Positions 8,276 through 17,413 of a stretch of 64,000 nt of DNA are shown piece after piece. Origin of the DNA: Thalassovita litoralis (GTDB lineage Bacteria; Pseudomonadota; Alphaproteobacteria; Rhodobacterales; Rhodobacteraceae). Where the stretch lies: contig NZ_FXTO01000001.1 of assembly GCF_900182725.1 (NCBI RefSeq), positions 372,001 to 436,000 on the forward strand, in the 5' to 3' direction. The position numbers were made by a program, and so were the translations under genes. The notes under the pieces are model-generated. The model ran no database searches. It was not told where the DNA came from and worked only from the letters and a program-made list of their open reading frames with translations. How positions within the stretch are numbered: the first letter of the stretch is position 1; each line of letters begins with the position of its first letter.

Positions 8276-9976
8276 TCAACGCACAAGATAGGGTTTTCGT
8301 TTCTTTGGCTTGGGTTCTTCCGGGTCTTGCCCAACCGGAAAGTCGCCCATCAAATAAGGGTGCATCCCCTGATTTTTCAGATTTTGCAAAAATTGCCCAA
8401 ACCCCTGCAAATCCGCCATCCTCGGCGCTTCGGTCAACCGCGTCATTCGGTGAGAGCCAATTTCATCAATGATGGTTTGCAGCGGCTCCATCGGGGCTTC
8501 GATGAATTCCGCCATCGTCCAAATTCGTATCCGCGCCTTCGTATAAGGGGATCGCAGAATATCCAGAAATTCCGCCTCGATCTTCTGAAGGGCGGCCGCC
8601 TCTTTACGCAGCGCCTTGAAATTCCGGTTCATCTTGAACAAGGGCACGGCCCACGCTCCGCTGATCACGGAAATCTGGGCGTTCGGATCTTTGGCCATAA
8701 ACCACGCCGGGGTCTGATTATCCCCCGGCCCGAATTGGAAACATTGCCGTTCGCCGCGCGTGTTCCAAATCAAATTCCGCATAAACCCATGCGTATCGTA
8801 ATCCCGAATTTTCGCACTGCCGGACAATGCTCCGTTCATCACGGTTTGACCGTCCGCATATTCCGCCCGCTCGGGCGCAAACAAATGGCCGTGTACCCGG
8901 CTATCGGTCGCTTTGGCTAACCACGGCTCGAAATCTTCGAACAGATCGGAAAACCCTTGAAAAACTGAATATTTTCCCGAAGTCACACCATTTTCCCAAC
9001 CTTCGCGAGGCATCCGGCTTTGCATGGTCAAACCGGGACGTCCACGGGTCCGGCGATCTACGGCCTCGGCGAAAATGCGGTCAATCTTACCGGGTTGCGG
9101 TTCCGCCATTTTCCCACGGCCATCACCATCCGTCAGAAAAGCTTCGTATAATCGGTCGGCATGGGGCCAGATTTTACGGGCAACAAAACAATCGGAACGC
9201 CGTAGAAGCTGCAAATGATCGTCATAGAAAATATGCGGCTTGCCCTGAAAATCGAACTTCGACAGCGTCAAGGAGCGGCTTTCGATATGCGTTGAATACA
9301 GCCGCACCAATGTCTGAAAATAGCTTTCGTCGGGAATCCAGACCTTTTCAAAATAGGCGTCGTATTCCTCGCGTTCGGGGTCTTCCAGTATCGCTGACAG
9401 CGTTTGCCGCGTCAGGCACCACCACTGGCTTCCCATATGCGGTGTGATCCCTTTGGGGATGCGTCGTTTCATCCGCAATTTGCGCTGCACTGTCACATAG
9501 GCATCAAACAACACCCGATGCCGTTTCCATGAAAACGGAAACCGCAGCGTAAACCGTTCATGATCCAGCCCACCCACGGTCCACGGCACATCAGCCGTGG
9601 TTGCGCTTTCGATGAAATCTATGCGCGGGCGGGCATCCAGATAGCTGACCAGTTCCTTGACCGGGCGCAGCGGCAGACACGACCCCGAAGACAGATAGAC
9701 ATGCCGAACCTCGGGAAAATACCCCAGCATCATTTCCGCAGCAGATTGCGAAGCCGCCACAATCCCCCATGTTCCCCATTCACAGGCATGGCGCGGGGAA
9801 AACCTTACATCCGGCAAATCGGACAAGGACTTCACAAAGGCATTATAGGTATGTCGTTTTACCTTGCTATCGACATGGATCACCACCGGGCAGCCCCCGG
9901 CAGCCCAGTTCCGCGCCACCTGTTCGGCCCGCCCCAGCGCCGTATGCACCAACATGACAATCCCGACAGTACTCAT
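8276..9976 (-). CDS. GT14-type (core-2/I-branching) glycosyltransferase with extra C-terminal domain
   Basis: A 566-residue protein. The first 270 residues resemble the Branch family (GT14) that includes beta-1,6-N-acetylglucosaminyltransferases: an opening GIVMLVHTALGRAEQV, HVDSKV at about 34-39, YLSSGSCLP, and GSQWWCLTR with a later WIPDESYFQTLV, all typical of the fold. The remaining 290 or so residues, from about ARKIWPHADRLYEAFL, contain a region I do not recognise and end in a lysine/proline-rich tail (PKPKKRKP). The C-terminal domain could bind the acceptor or be a second enzyme. It overlaps the upstream GT2 gene by four bases (ATGA), so the pair is probably translationally coupled. 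Confidence 0.78.
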   Translation of the reverse strand: MSTVGIVMLVHTALGRAEQVARNWAAGGCPVVIHVDSKVKRHTYNAFVKSLSDLPDVRFSPRHACEWGTWGIVAASQSAAEMMLGYFPEVRHVYLSSGSCLPLRPVKELVSYLDARPRIDFIESATTADVPWTVGGLDHERFTLRFPFSWKRHRVLFDAYVTVQRKLRMKRRIPKGITPHMGSQWWCLTRQTLSAILEDPEREEYDAYFEKVWIPDESYFQTLVRLYSTHIESRSLTLSKFDFQGKPHIFYDDHLQLLRRSDCFVARKIWPHADRLYEAFLTDGDGRGKMAEPQPGKIDRIFAEAVDRRTRGRPGLTMQSRMPREGWENGVTSGKYSVFQGFSDLFEDFEPWLAKATDSRVHGHLFAPERAEYADGQTVMNGALSGSAKIRDYDTHGFMRNLIWNTRGERQCFQFGPGDNQTPAWFMAKDPNAQISVISGAWAVPLFKMNRNFKALRKEAAALQKIEAEFLDILRSPYTKARIRIWTMAEFIEAPMEPLQTIIDEIGSHRMTRLTEAPRMADLQGFGQFLQNLKNQGMHPYLMGDFPVGQDPEEPKPKKRKPYLVR

Positions 9977-10983
9977 GCCCAGTTGCCTTTCGACATCAGG
10001 CCCAAGATCTCTAGCTGCCGCCAGTTGATGTATTTTTCAGACCAGCGGCACCACAAATCAGGGTTTTCCTGTAGTTGCGCGGCATAGGCCTTGTATTCCA
10101 CGCTTGCCGAATAATGCTGTTTCCGGCTCAGCTCCTCGGCTGCCTTGACGGTAAAGGTATCCAGAAACTTGGTGTGCAGCAGCACACCGCTGGCCTTTTC
10201 CCCGCCCCATTCATCATAGACCTGATTTAAACCGCGCGGCAGCAGCATATGGGTTGAACTAACATAGGCGAATTTCCGATCCCATTTCACCAGCGGGATC
10301 TTGTTCAGCGCCGGGGCTTTTTCTGGTGTATCGGGGAAAAATACGCGTGTGCGCGGCCCGCCCTGAATCCACAGGTTTCCAAAATAAGGGTTCTTTTTGA
10401 ACGTATAGTTCCCGGAATCAAACCAGCCTGCAATGTCCAGCGGGTTCTGCCCTTCCTGATAGGGCTGCGCGTCTATCCGGCCCTTCGGGTACATATCCAA
10501 CAACATTGCGCTGAATGACTTGATCGAGGACGCATCCAACCAATCCGTCAACGCCCGCAATGGACGGGTATCGCAAAACGGATAGACCAGAAATTCATCG
10601 GGATCGACAACCAGCGTCCAATGCCCATTTGCATATTTGAACTGCAACCAGTTCAGCCAATCCACGCCAAACCGGGACCGTTTATAACTGGCCTTACTGC
10701 GCCACACGGAAACGTCGTGCTGATCTGCCAGATAATCGGCTGACCCGTCTGTGCTGTCGTTATCCACGATCAGGAAGTGGTTCACACCCAGATCGCGATA
10801 GTATTTCAGAAAATACGGAAGGCGGATTTTTTCGTTCCGCTGGGTCGAAAATAACAAAATATCGCCTGGCTTGATCATATGGGCGCGATTGGCCACGACC
10901 TTCAGTTCCCGCCGCTTGCGAAAGGCACGGATCAGCAACCGCTTTCGTTTCAACCGCCGCTGATATGTTTCCTTCCAGCTCAA
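9973..10983 (-). CDS. Glycosyltransferase family 2-like protein
   Basis: A 336-residue GT-A-fold enzyme of the Glyco_tranf_2_4 type (GT2/GT92-like). Visible signs are FLKYYRDLGVNHFLIVDNDSTDGS near residues 58-82 and the DxD-like metal site VVDPDEFLVYP, typical of this group. The start is a TTG at 10983, chosen because AGGAG lies six bases before it and the reading frame upstream has no better start. No signal peptide is evident, so it acts in the cytoplasm, probably on a lipid-linked or nucleotide-sugar-fed glycan. It overlaps the GT14 gene by four bases and lies 46 bases after the GT4 gene. Confidence 0.8.
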   Translation of the reverse strand: MSWKETYQRRLKRKRLLIRAFRKRRELKVVANRAHMIKPGDILLFSTQRNEKIRLPYFLKYYRDLGVNHFLIVDNDSTDGSADYLADQHDVSVWRSKASYKRSRFGVDWLNWLQFKYANGHWTLVVDPDEFLVYPFCDTRPLRALTDWLDASSIKSFSAMLLDMYPKGRIDAQPYQEGQNPLDIAGWFDSGNYTFKKNPYFGNLWIQGGPRTRVFFPDTPEKAPALNKIPLVKWDRKFAYVSSTHMLLPRGLNQVYDEWGGEKASGVLLHTKFLDTFTVKAAEELSRKQHYSASVEYKAYAAQLQENPDLWCRWSEKYINWRQLEILGLMSKGNWA

Positions 10984-11029
10984 TCGCTACTCCTGCCCTA
11001 CTGGTATCATTCACCGAGCCTCGCAGCTA

Positions 11030-12262
11030 TCACACCCGTCTTAACACCGTATTGAAATGCTGCTGCCAGCCCGGTGGTGTGAATGCTACCTGCCTATTTG
11101 CGTTATTGGGAGGCATAAACCCCCTGACCTTATTTATCCAAAGATACCGATCCTCGATTCCTGCGTAAACGGGAATATCGCCCAGAATCTCGTGATAGAC
11201 AGGTAGATCAGCACAAATCACCGGAACACCCAGCGCCGCAGCCTCGATCGGGGGCAAACCGTAACCTTCGGTGATCGACGGGAACAACATGCCACTTGCT
11301 GTTTGCAACAGCCCTGCGATCTGCCCATCGCTAAACCCTGCGCATTCAAACACCAGACGCCCCACCATAGGGTGACTGTCCAGCCACCTAAAAACCGCTT
11401 CATTTTCCCACCCCCGTGCCCCGCAGATCACCAACTGCGGACAATCCGGCGATTGGGACATCTCTTCCCAGATATCCAGTAAAAGCGCATGATTTTTGCG
11501 CGGCTCAATGGTGCCAACCGTTACGAAATACGGACGATCCCAAAGAAACCCAGCGGGCATATCCGGAGTTTCAGGGGCGGACAGGTCCGCCCCCAATGGC
11601 GCAATCATGCAGGTCGGCACTGCCCCACGGGCCGCCATATGCCGCGTCACATCCCGCCGGGTCTGGCCCGAATTACAAATCACCAGATCGGCCAACACCT
11701 GCACCCGTTTCAGCATCGCCCGAAAGGCGGGAAGCGTTTCAGGACGCTGAAATTGCGGGTAATCTAACGGGATCGTGTCGTGGATCATCACAGCAATCCG
11801 CGCACCCAACACGTGTTTGATCGTCGAAAGCACCCGGTCGGTCAGGTTTGAATGCCCAACATTCAGATAGGACACCCCATCAGGCAGGTGCTGCCGCAAC
11901 ATCCGGCCCAACCGTTGCGGCAAACACCGCGCCAAGGCCAACCGGCGCAAATCGGATTCCGCCTGCTTCTGTATGGTGGAAAGCTGCCGCATCACACGGG
12001 ACAAACGATCAGCCCGGCCCCATGCGGCGCGTCCCTCGATACGGGCCAAGAACGCCGCCATCCCCGTATGATCCAACAAGACATAACCCAAGCGCGTCCG
12101 CGCCAAGCCGAACAATGGCACGGGGTCGTCCAGCAAGGCCCGCAAATATGCCAGCTCCACCCGGTCCACGCCGGTCGGAACCCGCCCGGCCCGGCGTGTC
12201 AGGCGCGTAACATCCAATATCCGCGCCTTTGGCTGAATTTCGGCGGCAATCGCATCGGTCAA
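11030..12262 (-). CDS. Glycosyltransferase family 4-type (GT-B) enzyme
   Basis: A 410-residue GT-B retaining glycosyltransferase. The second half carries the group 1 signatures: VGTIEPRKNHALLLD, the donor-binding stretch SITEGYGLPPIEAAALGVPVI with the EX7E motif, and LVFECAGFSDGQIAGLL. The first half has ILDVTRLTRR and GVDRVELAYL, common in bacterial GT4 enzymes that decorate surface polysaccharides. The start is a TTG that overlaps the stop of the preceding GT2 gene by four bases (TTGA); no ATG suits the conserved N terminus. The sugar and acceptor are unknown. Confidence 0.82.
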   Translation of the reverse strand: MTDAIAAEIQPKARILDVTRLTRRAGRVPTGVDRVELAYLRALLDDPVPLFGLARTRLGYVLLDHTGMAAFLARIEGRAAWGRADRLSRVMRQLSTIQKQAESDLRRLALARCLPQRLGRMLRQHLPDGVSYLNVGHSNLTDRVLSTIKHVLGARIAVMIHDTIPLDYPQFQRPETLPAFRAMLKRVQVLADLVICNSGQTRRDVTRHMAARGAVPTCMIAPLGADLSAPETPDMPAGFLWDRPYFVTVGTIEPRKNHALLLDIWEEMSQSPDCPQLVICGARGWENEAVFRWLDSHPMVGRLVFECAGFSDGQIAGLLQTASGMLFPSITEGYGLPPIEAAALGVPVICADLPVYHEILGDIPVYAGIEDRYLWINKVRGFMPPNNANRQVAFTPPGWQQHFNTVLRRV

Positions 12263-13536
12263 CTGGACTTACTCTCCCCGCCTTCACCTGATTGTTTGAT
12301 GAATGGGTCGAAAAACCGCATCCGCGCGACCCGTTCCTGTTCTTGCATGGCACGTCTGGAACGGGTTGCCCACCGAAGCAACGGGGCAGAGCGGATACTC
12401 CTCCCGTAGAGGCCGCCGCGCTGATACCAAACCCCATCTGGCGTGAAGGCAACTGTGTGGAATACCGCCGTTTTTGAAAAAACATACAGCGAAACGGTAT
12501 CGCCCTGAGCTGCATGGTCCCGCGCTTTTGCCACCAAAGCCGACCGTTTCAATGGCCCACCGTACAGCACAACCGAACGCCCGCTTGCCAAGGTCGGGAA
12601 CGATCTGAACGCATCCCCCCGGCGGGCAATCGGGGCTTGGGGATTTGGCGTGACTGCCCCACCGTCTTGCAATCCGGCCTGAAGCGTCCGAAACGCCCGC
12701 CGCGCCTCGGACGGTTCCAAAAACCCGTCCCGCATCTGCGCCATCACCCGGCGGCGCTGCTCTTCGATCAGGTGGCATTTCGCCAATGAATGAGCACCCC
12801 GCGGCAAATGCTTACGCCAGAAATACGCACTGCTGCGCCCAATATCGTGCAGGTTCAGCACCGCCCGATCCGCGCGACGGCGGGAACTGGGCGCATAGGT
12901 GTGATGCACCACAGCCAGCGGCACAATCGCGGTTGCATATCCTTCGGCGGCCAACCGCAGGTTCAAATCAGTTTCATCCATGTAAAACTGAAAAGTTTCA
13001 TCAAACCCGCCCAGTTTTTTCAAAACCCAGCGCCGCACCGCCATATTGGTGCCTTCGGTTTTAACCGCCCGCCCCTGCCGTTGGGTCAGGACGGTGGTGC
13101 GATCCTGATCCACCTGCAATGGCTGCGCAATTCCATCCGGCCCCACGCTACGGGCTGTCCATTGCCACGAAATCCCATTGCGCCCGATCACAAAGCCCCC
13201 GGCCGCCGCGACCTGCGGATCATGAAACGCAGCCTCCAGATGACCCAGCCATGCAGGTTCCGGTACGGCGTCATCGTCGATAAATGCCACGATGTCCCCA
13301 CCCGCCACGGAAATCCCAACATTGCGCGCCTCAGAAATATTGGCGCAATCAAACGGAACCAGCCGCAAATGCGGGGCAAAGGGCAATCGTTCGGCAGCGG
13401 CAATCCCTTCGGGGTCCGCCACGACGATCACTTCGTAATTCCGATGATGTAGCCGCGCCAATCCGATCAGGCACAATCGCAAACTGTCTGGCCTGCCCCG
13501 GCTGACCACAACCACGCTGACGGGCAGTTGCTTCAT
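12259..13536 (-). CDS. Glycosyltransferase family 2 with C-terminal extension
   Basis: A 425-residue protein that begins with a GT-A domain: PVSVVVVSRGRPDSLRLCL at the start, AFIDDDAVPEPAWL as the DxD metal site near residues 88-101, and a later acceptor region with GGFDETFQFYMDETDLNLRL. After about residue 270 a further domain of roughly 150 residues (SGRSVVLYGGPLKRSALVAK) is not recognised. The start at 13536 follows GGGGA by five bases; a TTG five codons earlier is less likely. It is the first gene of the five-gene minus-strand block and lies 157 bases from the divergent ABC permease. Confidence 0.83.
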   Translation of the reverse strand: MKQLPVSVVVVSRGRPDSLRLCLIGLARLHHRNYEVIVVADPEGIAAAERLPFAPHLRLVPFDCANISEARNVGISVAGGDIVAFIDDDAVPEPAWLGHLEAAFHDPQVAAAGGFVIGRNGISWQWTARSVGPDGIAQPLQVDQDRTTVLTQRQGRAVKTEGTNMAVRRWVLKKLGGFDETFQFYMDETDLNLRLAAEGYATAIVPLAVVHHTYAPSSRRRADRAVLNLHDIGRSSAYFWRKHLPRGAHSLAKCHLIEEQRRRVMAQMRDGFLEPSEARRAFRTLQAGLQDGGAVTPNPQAPIARRGDAFRSFPTLASGRSVVLYGGPLKRSALVAKARDHAAQGDTVSLYVFSKTAVFHTVAFTPDGVWYQRGGLYGRSIRSAPLLRWATRSRRAMQEQERVARMRFFDPFIKQSGEGGESKSS

Positions 13537-13693
13537 GATCTTCCCCAACAAATTGCTGGAATATTCAGCCTCATGCCATCGTCCAAAGCAGGTTTTATTG
13601 ATTATTCAGATGCTTCCTTTTATGATCACCCGCTAACGGAACAGCAAGAATTCCGTGCATAGTTTCCCCATTGAGCGGCAGATTGGTAAGGTC

Positions 13694-14515
13694 ATGTTCC
13701 AACAGCGCAGGCGTACATCTCATGTCGGATCGGCACTGACGATTGCCGAGTTGATCTATCATTCCGTAGCGCGGAAAATCCGCAAAACGCACGGCAATGC
13801 TTTCATGTCGCTGTTCATGAACATGTTGCAGGTCATCATTTTCGTGATGGCCTTCTATGTCATGTTTTCCGTGCTGGGCCTGCGTAAAACCGCAATCCGT
13901 GGGGATTTCCTGCTGTATCTGATGTCAGGCGTGTTCCTATATATGACGCAGATTAAAACCATCGGTGCAGTTGTAGGATCCGAAGGGCCGACATCGCCGA
14001 TGATGCTGCACGCCCCCATGAATACAGTGATCGCAATTGCCTCGGCGGCGCTTAGTGCGTTGTATATTCAGGTTCTTTCCTTGGCTGTGATCTTGTTTGT
14101 TTACTATGTGGGCTTCCAGCATTTCACCATTGAACAACCAGTAAATGCCTTTGGGATGGTACTTCTGGCGTGGTTTTCCGGGCTTGGAATCGGGATGGTT
14201 TTGCTGGCGGCGAAACCGTGGTTTCCAACGCCGGTTCGCATTATTACGATGGTGTATCAGCGCGCGAATATGATCGCATCCGGCAAGATGTTCGTGGCGA
14301 ATTCCTTACCCACTTTCATGTTGAATATGTTTAGCTGGAACCCACTGTTCCACTGCATCGACCAATCCCGCGGCTACGTCTTTATCAACTATGTGCCGCG
14401 CTATACGTCCACTATGTACCCGTTTTATTTCGGGCTTGTGTTCCTGATGATTGGCCTGATGGGTGAATTCTATACCCGCAAACATTCTTCTGTAAGCTGG
14501 AGCGCACGGCGCTGA
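13694..14515 (+). CDS. ABC-2 type polysaccharide export permease
   Basis: A 273-residue permease of the ABC-2/KpsM type, expected to move a capsule-like or lipid-linked polysaccharide across the inner membrane with an ATPase partner. Six hydrophobic segments are visible, including FMNMLQVIIFVMAFYVMF near the start and YPFYFGLVFLMIGLMG near the end. The KpsM-like N terminus (LIYHSVARKIRKTHGNAF) is cytoplasmic and basic. I chose the ATG at 13694; a GTG at 13655 would add 13 residues with no clear ribosome site. No ABC ATPase gene lies beside it, so the partner must be encoded elsewhere. It is divergent from the glycosyltransferase block. Confidence 0.8.
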   Translation: MFQQRRRTSHVGSALTIAELIYHSVARKIRKTHGNAFMSLFMNMLQVIIFVMAFYVMFSVLGLRKTAIRGDFLLYLMSGVFLYMTQIKTIGAVVGSEGPTSPMMLHAPMNTVIAIASAALSALYIQVLSLAVILFVYYVGFQHFTIEQPVNAFGMVLLAWFSGLGIGMVLLAAKPWFPTPVRIITMVYQRANMIASGKMFVANSLPTFMLNMFSWNPLFHCIDQSRGYVFINYVPRYTSTMYPFYFGLVFLMIGLMGEFYTRKHSSVSWSARR

Positions 14516-14598
14516 TTCGCACAGCCGCAGCGGATCAGTCCCGGATTGTGCATCAAAGTTTCCAAATCACGGATACCGTCCGGGGATAAAATCAGCCA

Positions 14599-15201
14599 TC
14601 AGTCAACAACCCGGCAGGTCAGATTAATCCTCCCGCCCTTGGGCAGCAGGCTGGACGATCCAAAACGGATACGATCCACCCCGTGATAGGTCAGCCGGGC
14701 AGCGCCGCCCATCACCACCACATCCCCCGACTGCAACCAGATGCTTTCTGTTGTGCCGCCGCGCGTGGCATTCCCCATCCGAAACAGCCCATCATCGCCC
14801 AGTGACACAGACAGAACCGGCCATGTAAAATCCGCCTCGTCCCGGTCCTGATGCATCCCCATTCTGGCGCCTTCCCCATAAAAATTGATCAGGCAGCAAT
14901 CCGGGCCACGTTCCTGACTGACCAATTGCCGCCACAGGCTCAGAACCGTGGATGGGATGGGGGGCCATGCACCGCCCGCCGGGTGGTGCGTTTCATAACG
15001 ATAGCCCCGGCGATCCGCATACCAGCCGTATTTCCCGGCCGAGGTCATGCGCACCGTCATGGGTTTTCCATAAGGTGTCAAAGGTGAAAACAATGGCGCT
15101 GCGCGGATCACCTGCCGCAAGCCATCAACCAGCGCGGTCTGCGCATCCGGAGCCAACAATCCGCGCAGAATTTTGAAACCCCTAACCGATATTTCCTGCA
15201 T
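14599..15201 (-). CDS. alkB: Alpha-ketoglutarate-dependent dioxygenase AlkB
   Basis: A 200-residue Fe(II)/2-oxoglutarate dioxygenase that repairs alkylated bases by oxidative demethylation. The iron site HxD is in MGMHQDRDE, the distal histidine lies in LTYHGVDRI, and the 2-oxoglutarate/substrate arginines are in RINLTCR near the C terminus. INFYGEGARMGMH and LSVSLGDDGLF are typical family stretches. The ATG at 15201 follows GAGGGG by six bases; an upstream extension has no such site. No ada gene is adjacent. It is divergent from dnaK across 219 bases. Confidence 0.92.
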   Translation of the reverse strand: MQEISVRGFKILRGLLAPDAQTALVDGLRQVIRAAPLFSPLTPYGKPMTVRMTSAGKYGWYADRRGYRYETHHPAGGAWPPIPSTVLSLWRQLVSQERGPDCCLINFYGEGARMGMHQDRDEADFTWPVLSVSLGDDGLFRMGNATRGGTTESIWLQSGDVVVMGGAARLTYHGVDRIRFGSSSLLPKGGRINLTCRVVD

Positions 15202-15279
15202 AATCGCCCCTCTTTCCCGCAAATTCAGCCGTTTCGCAGCAATTTAAATCGGAATCCTGATATACGTCGCGTTGCGGTG

Positions 15280-15311
15280 CTTGCAGGGTTTAAAACCCCT
15301 CCTTATATACG
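15280..15311 (+). promoter_or_regulatory. RpoH (sigma-32)-type heat-shock promoter of dnaK
   Basis: CTTG (15280-15283), an 18-base spacer, then CTTATATACG (15302-15311). All ten positions of the alphaproteobacterial pattern CYTATNTNNG match. The predicted start lies about 100 bases before the dnaK ATG. No HrcA operator (CIRCE) is seen in the leader. Confidence 0.75.
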
Positions 15312-15420
15312 CCGGGAAGCGCGGTGAACCCAAGCCGGAACGCCGCTAACAGATCGGGACGGGATGCCAAAACGGGTCTAAGTCTCGTGTCATCGCCTTG
15401 AATAAGAAGGGATCGAAAAC

Positions 15421-17337
15421 ATGGGTAAAGTCATTGGTATTGACCTTGGTACCACCAACAGCTGCGTCGCCATCATGGACGGTTCGCAGCCCAAGGTAAT
15501 CGAAAACTCGGAAGGGGCGCGCACGACCCCTTCGATCGTGGCGTTCACAGATGACGAACGTCTGGTCGGTCAGGCCGCGAAACGTCAGGCCGTGACCAAC
15601 GCCACCAACACCGTGTTCGGTGTAAAACGTCTGATTGGCCGCCGCGCAGATGATGAATATCTGGCCAAAGACAAGAAAAACATGCCGTTCAACGTGATCG
15701 CTGGCGGCAACGGCGACGCATGGGTCGAAGCCCGTGGCGAAAAATACAGCCCGTCGCAAATCTCGGCCTTTATTCTGGGCAAGATGAAAGAAACCGCTGA
15801 ATCCTATCTGGGCGAAGAAGTGACCCAGGCGGTGATTACGGTTCCTGCCTATTTCAACGACGCCCAGCGTCAGGCCACCAAAGACGCCGGTAAAATCGCC
15901 GGTCTGGAAGTGCTGCGGATCATCAACGAACCGACCGCTGCGGCGCTGGCCTATGGCTTGGACAAAGAAGACACCCACACCATCGCGGTTTATGACCTTG
16001 GTGGCGGTACGTTCGACGTGACCATTCTGGAAATCGACGACGGCCTGTTCGAAGTGAAATCGACCAACGGCGACACCTTCTTGGGTGGTGAAGATTTCGA
16101 CATGCGCATCGTCAACTATCTGGCGGATGAGTTCAAAAAAGAACACGGCGTCGATCTGACCAAAGACAAAATGGCCCTTCAGCGTCTGAAAGAAGCTGCT
16201 GAAAAAGCCAAGATCGAACTGTCGTCCAGCCAGCAGACCGAAATCAACCAGCCGTTCATCGCGATGGACCCGAAATCGGGTGCGCCGCTGCACATGGTTC
16301 TGAAACTGACCCGTGCGAAGCTGGAATCGCTGGTGGGCGACCTGATCAAAGCATCGCTGAAGCCCTGTCAGGCAGCTCTGAAAGACGCTGGTCTGACCAC
16401 TGGCGACATTGACGAGGTTGTTCTGGTCGGCGGTATGACCCGGATGCCCAAAGTGATCGCGGAAGTCACCAAATTCTTCGGGAAAGAGCCGCACAAAGGT
16501 GTGAACCCGGACGAAGTGGTTGCGATGGGTGCCGCCATTCAGGCCGGTGTTCTGCAAGGCGACGTGAAAGACGTGGTTCTGCTGGACGTAACGCCGCTGT
16601 CGCTGGGTATTGAAACGCTGGGTGGCGTGTTCACCCGCCTGATCGACCGCAACACCACGATCCCGACCAAGAAATCGCAGGTCTTCTCGACCGCCGAGGA
16701 CAACCAGTCGGCCGTGACCATCCGTGTGTTCCAAGGCGAACGTGAAATGGCAGCCGATAACAAGCTGCTGGGCCAGTTCAATCTGGAAAACATCCCGCCA
16801 GCCCCGCGCGGTATGCCCCAGATCGAAGTGACCTTTGACATTGACGCCAACGGCATCGTGTCTGTCGGCGCCAAGGACAAAGGCACCGGCAAGGAACAGC
16901 AGATCACCATTCAGGCCTCGGGCGGGTTGTCGGATGATGACATCGAAAAGATGGTCAAAGACGCCGAAGACAATGCCGAAGCCGATAAGGCGCGCCGCGA
17001 ACTGATCGAATCGAAGAACCAAGCCGAAAGCCTGATCCATTCGACCGAGAAGTCGATGGAAGAACATGGTGATAAGGTTGACCCGACCACCATCGAAGCC
17101 ATCGAACTGGCCATTGCCGCACTGAAGGACGATCTGGAAAAAGACGGTGTAACCGCCGACAAGATCAAGTCGGGTATCCAGAACGTCACCGAAGCCGCAA
17201 TGAAGCTGGGCGAAGCGATCTATAAGGCCAGCCAGGACGGCGACGACGAACCCGTAGCGGCAGACGAAGCCGGACGTGGCGATGACGACATCGTGGACGC
17301 CGATTTCGAGGACCTCGGCGAAGACAAGCGCAACTAA
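15421..17337 (+). CDS. dnaK: Molecular chaperone DnaK (Hsp70)
   Basis: A 638-residue Hsp70 chaperone that binds exposed hydrophobic peptides in an ATP cycle with DnaJ and GrpE, both encoded in this window. The nucleotide-binding domain opens with [13 protein letters not shown] (5-17) and includes [10 protein letters not shown] and [10 protein letters not shown]. The linker [12 protein letters not shown] leads to the peptide-binding domain, and the acidic tail ends with the EDLGEDKRN lid region. The length is normal. It has its own RpoH-type promoter and is followed by a strong intrinsic terminator before dnaJ. The grpE and hrcA genes lie about 43 kb away as a separate unit. Confidence 0.98.
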   Translation: MGKVIGIDLGTTNSCVAIMDGSQPKVIENSEGARTTPSIVAFTDDERLVGQAAKRQAVTNATNTVFGVKRLIGRRADDEYLAKDKKNMPFNVIAGGNGDAWVEARGEKYSPSQISAFILGKMKETAESYLGEEVTQAVITVPAYFNDAQRQATKDAGKIAGLEVLRIINEPTAAALAYGLDKEDTHTIAVYDLGGGTFDVTILEIDDGLFEVKSTNGDTFLGGEDFDMRIVNYLADEFKKEHGVDLTKDKMALQRLKEAAEKAKIELSSSQQTEINQPFIAMDPKSGAPLHMVLKLTRAKLESLVGDLIKASLKPCQAALKDAGLTTGDIDEVVLVGGMTRMPKVIAEVTKFFGKEPHKGVNPDEVVAMGAAIQAGVLQGDVKDVVLLDVTPLSLGIETLGGVFTRLIDRNTTIPTKKSQVFSTAEDNQSAVTIRVFQGEREMAADNKLLGQFNLENIPPAPRGMPQIEVTFDIDANGIVSVGAKDKGTGKEQQITIQASGGLSDDDIEKMVKDAEDNAEADKARRELIESKNQAESLIHSTEKSMEEHGDKVDPTTIEAIELAIAALKDDLEKDGVTADKIKSGIQNVTEAAMKLGEAIYKASQDGDDEPVAADEAGRGDDDIVDADFEDLGEDKRN

Positions 17338-17358
17338 GCGCCCGTCGGAACCAGATAG

Positions 17359-17390
17359 GGGCCGGTCCTGACCGGACCGGCCCTTTTTTT
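17359..17390 (+). terminator. Intrinsic terminator between dnaK and dnaJ
   Basis: GGGCCGGTC and GACCGGCCC pair perfectly over nine bases around a seven-base loop, followed by seven T bases. It sits 22 bases after the dnaK stop and 24 bases before dnaJ. It should make DnaK transcripts far more abundant than DnaK-DnaJ transcripts. Confidence 0.9.
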
Positions 17391-17413
17391 CGTTCCTGAA
17401 AGGGGAATACCCA

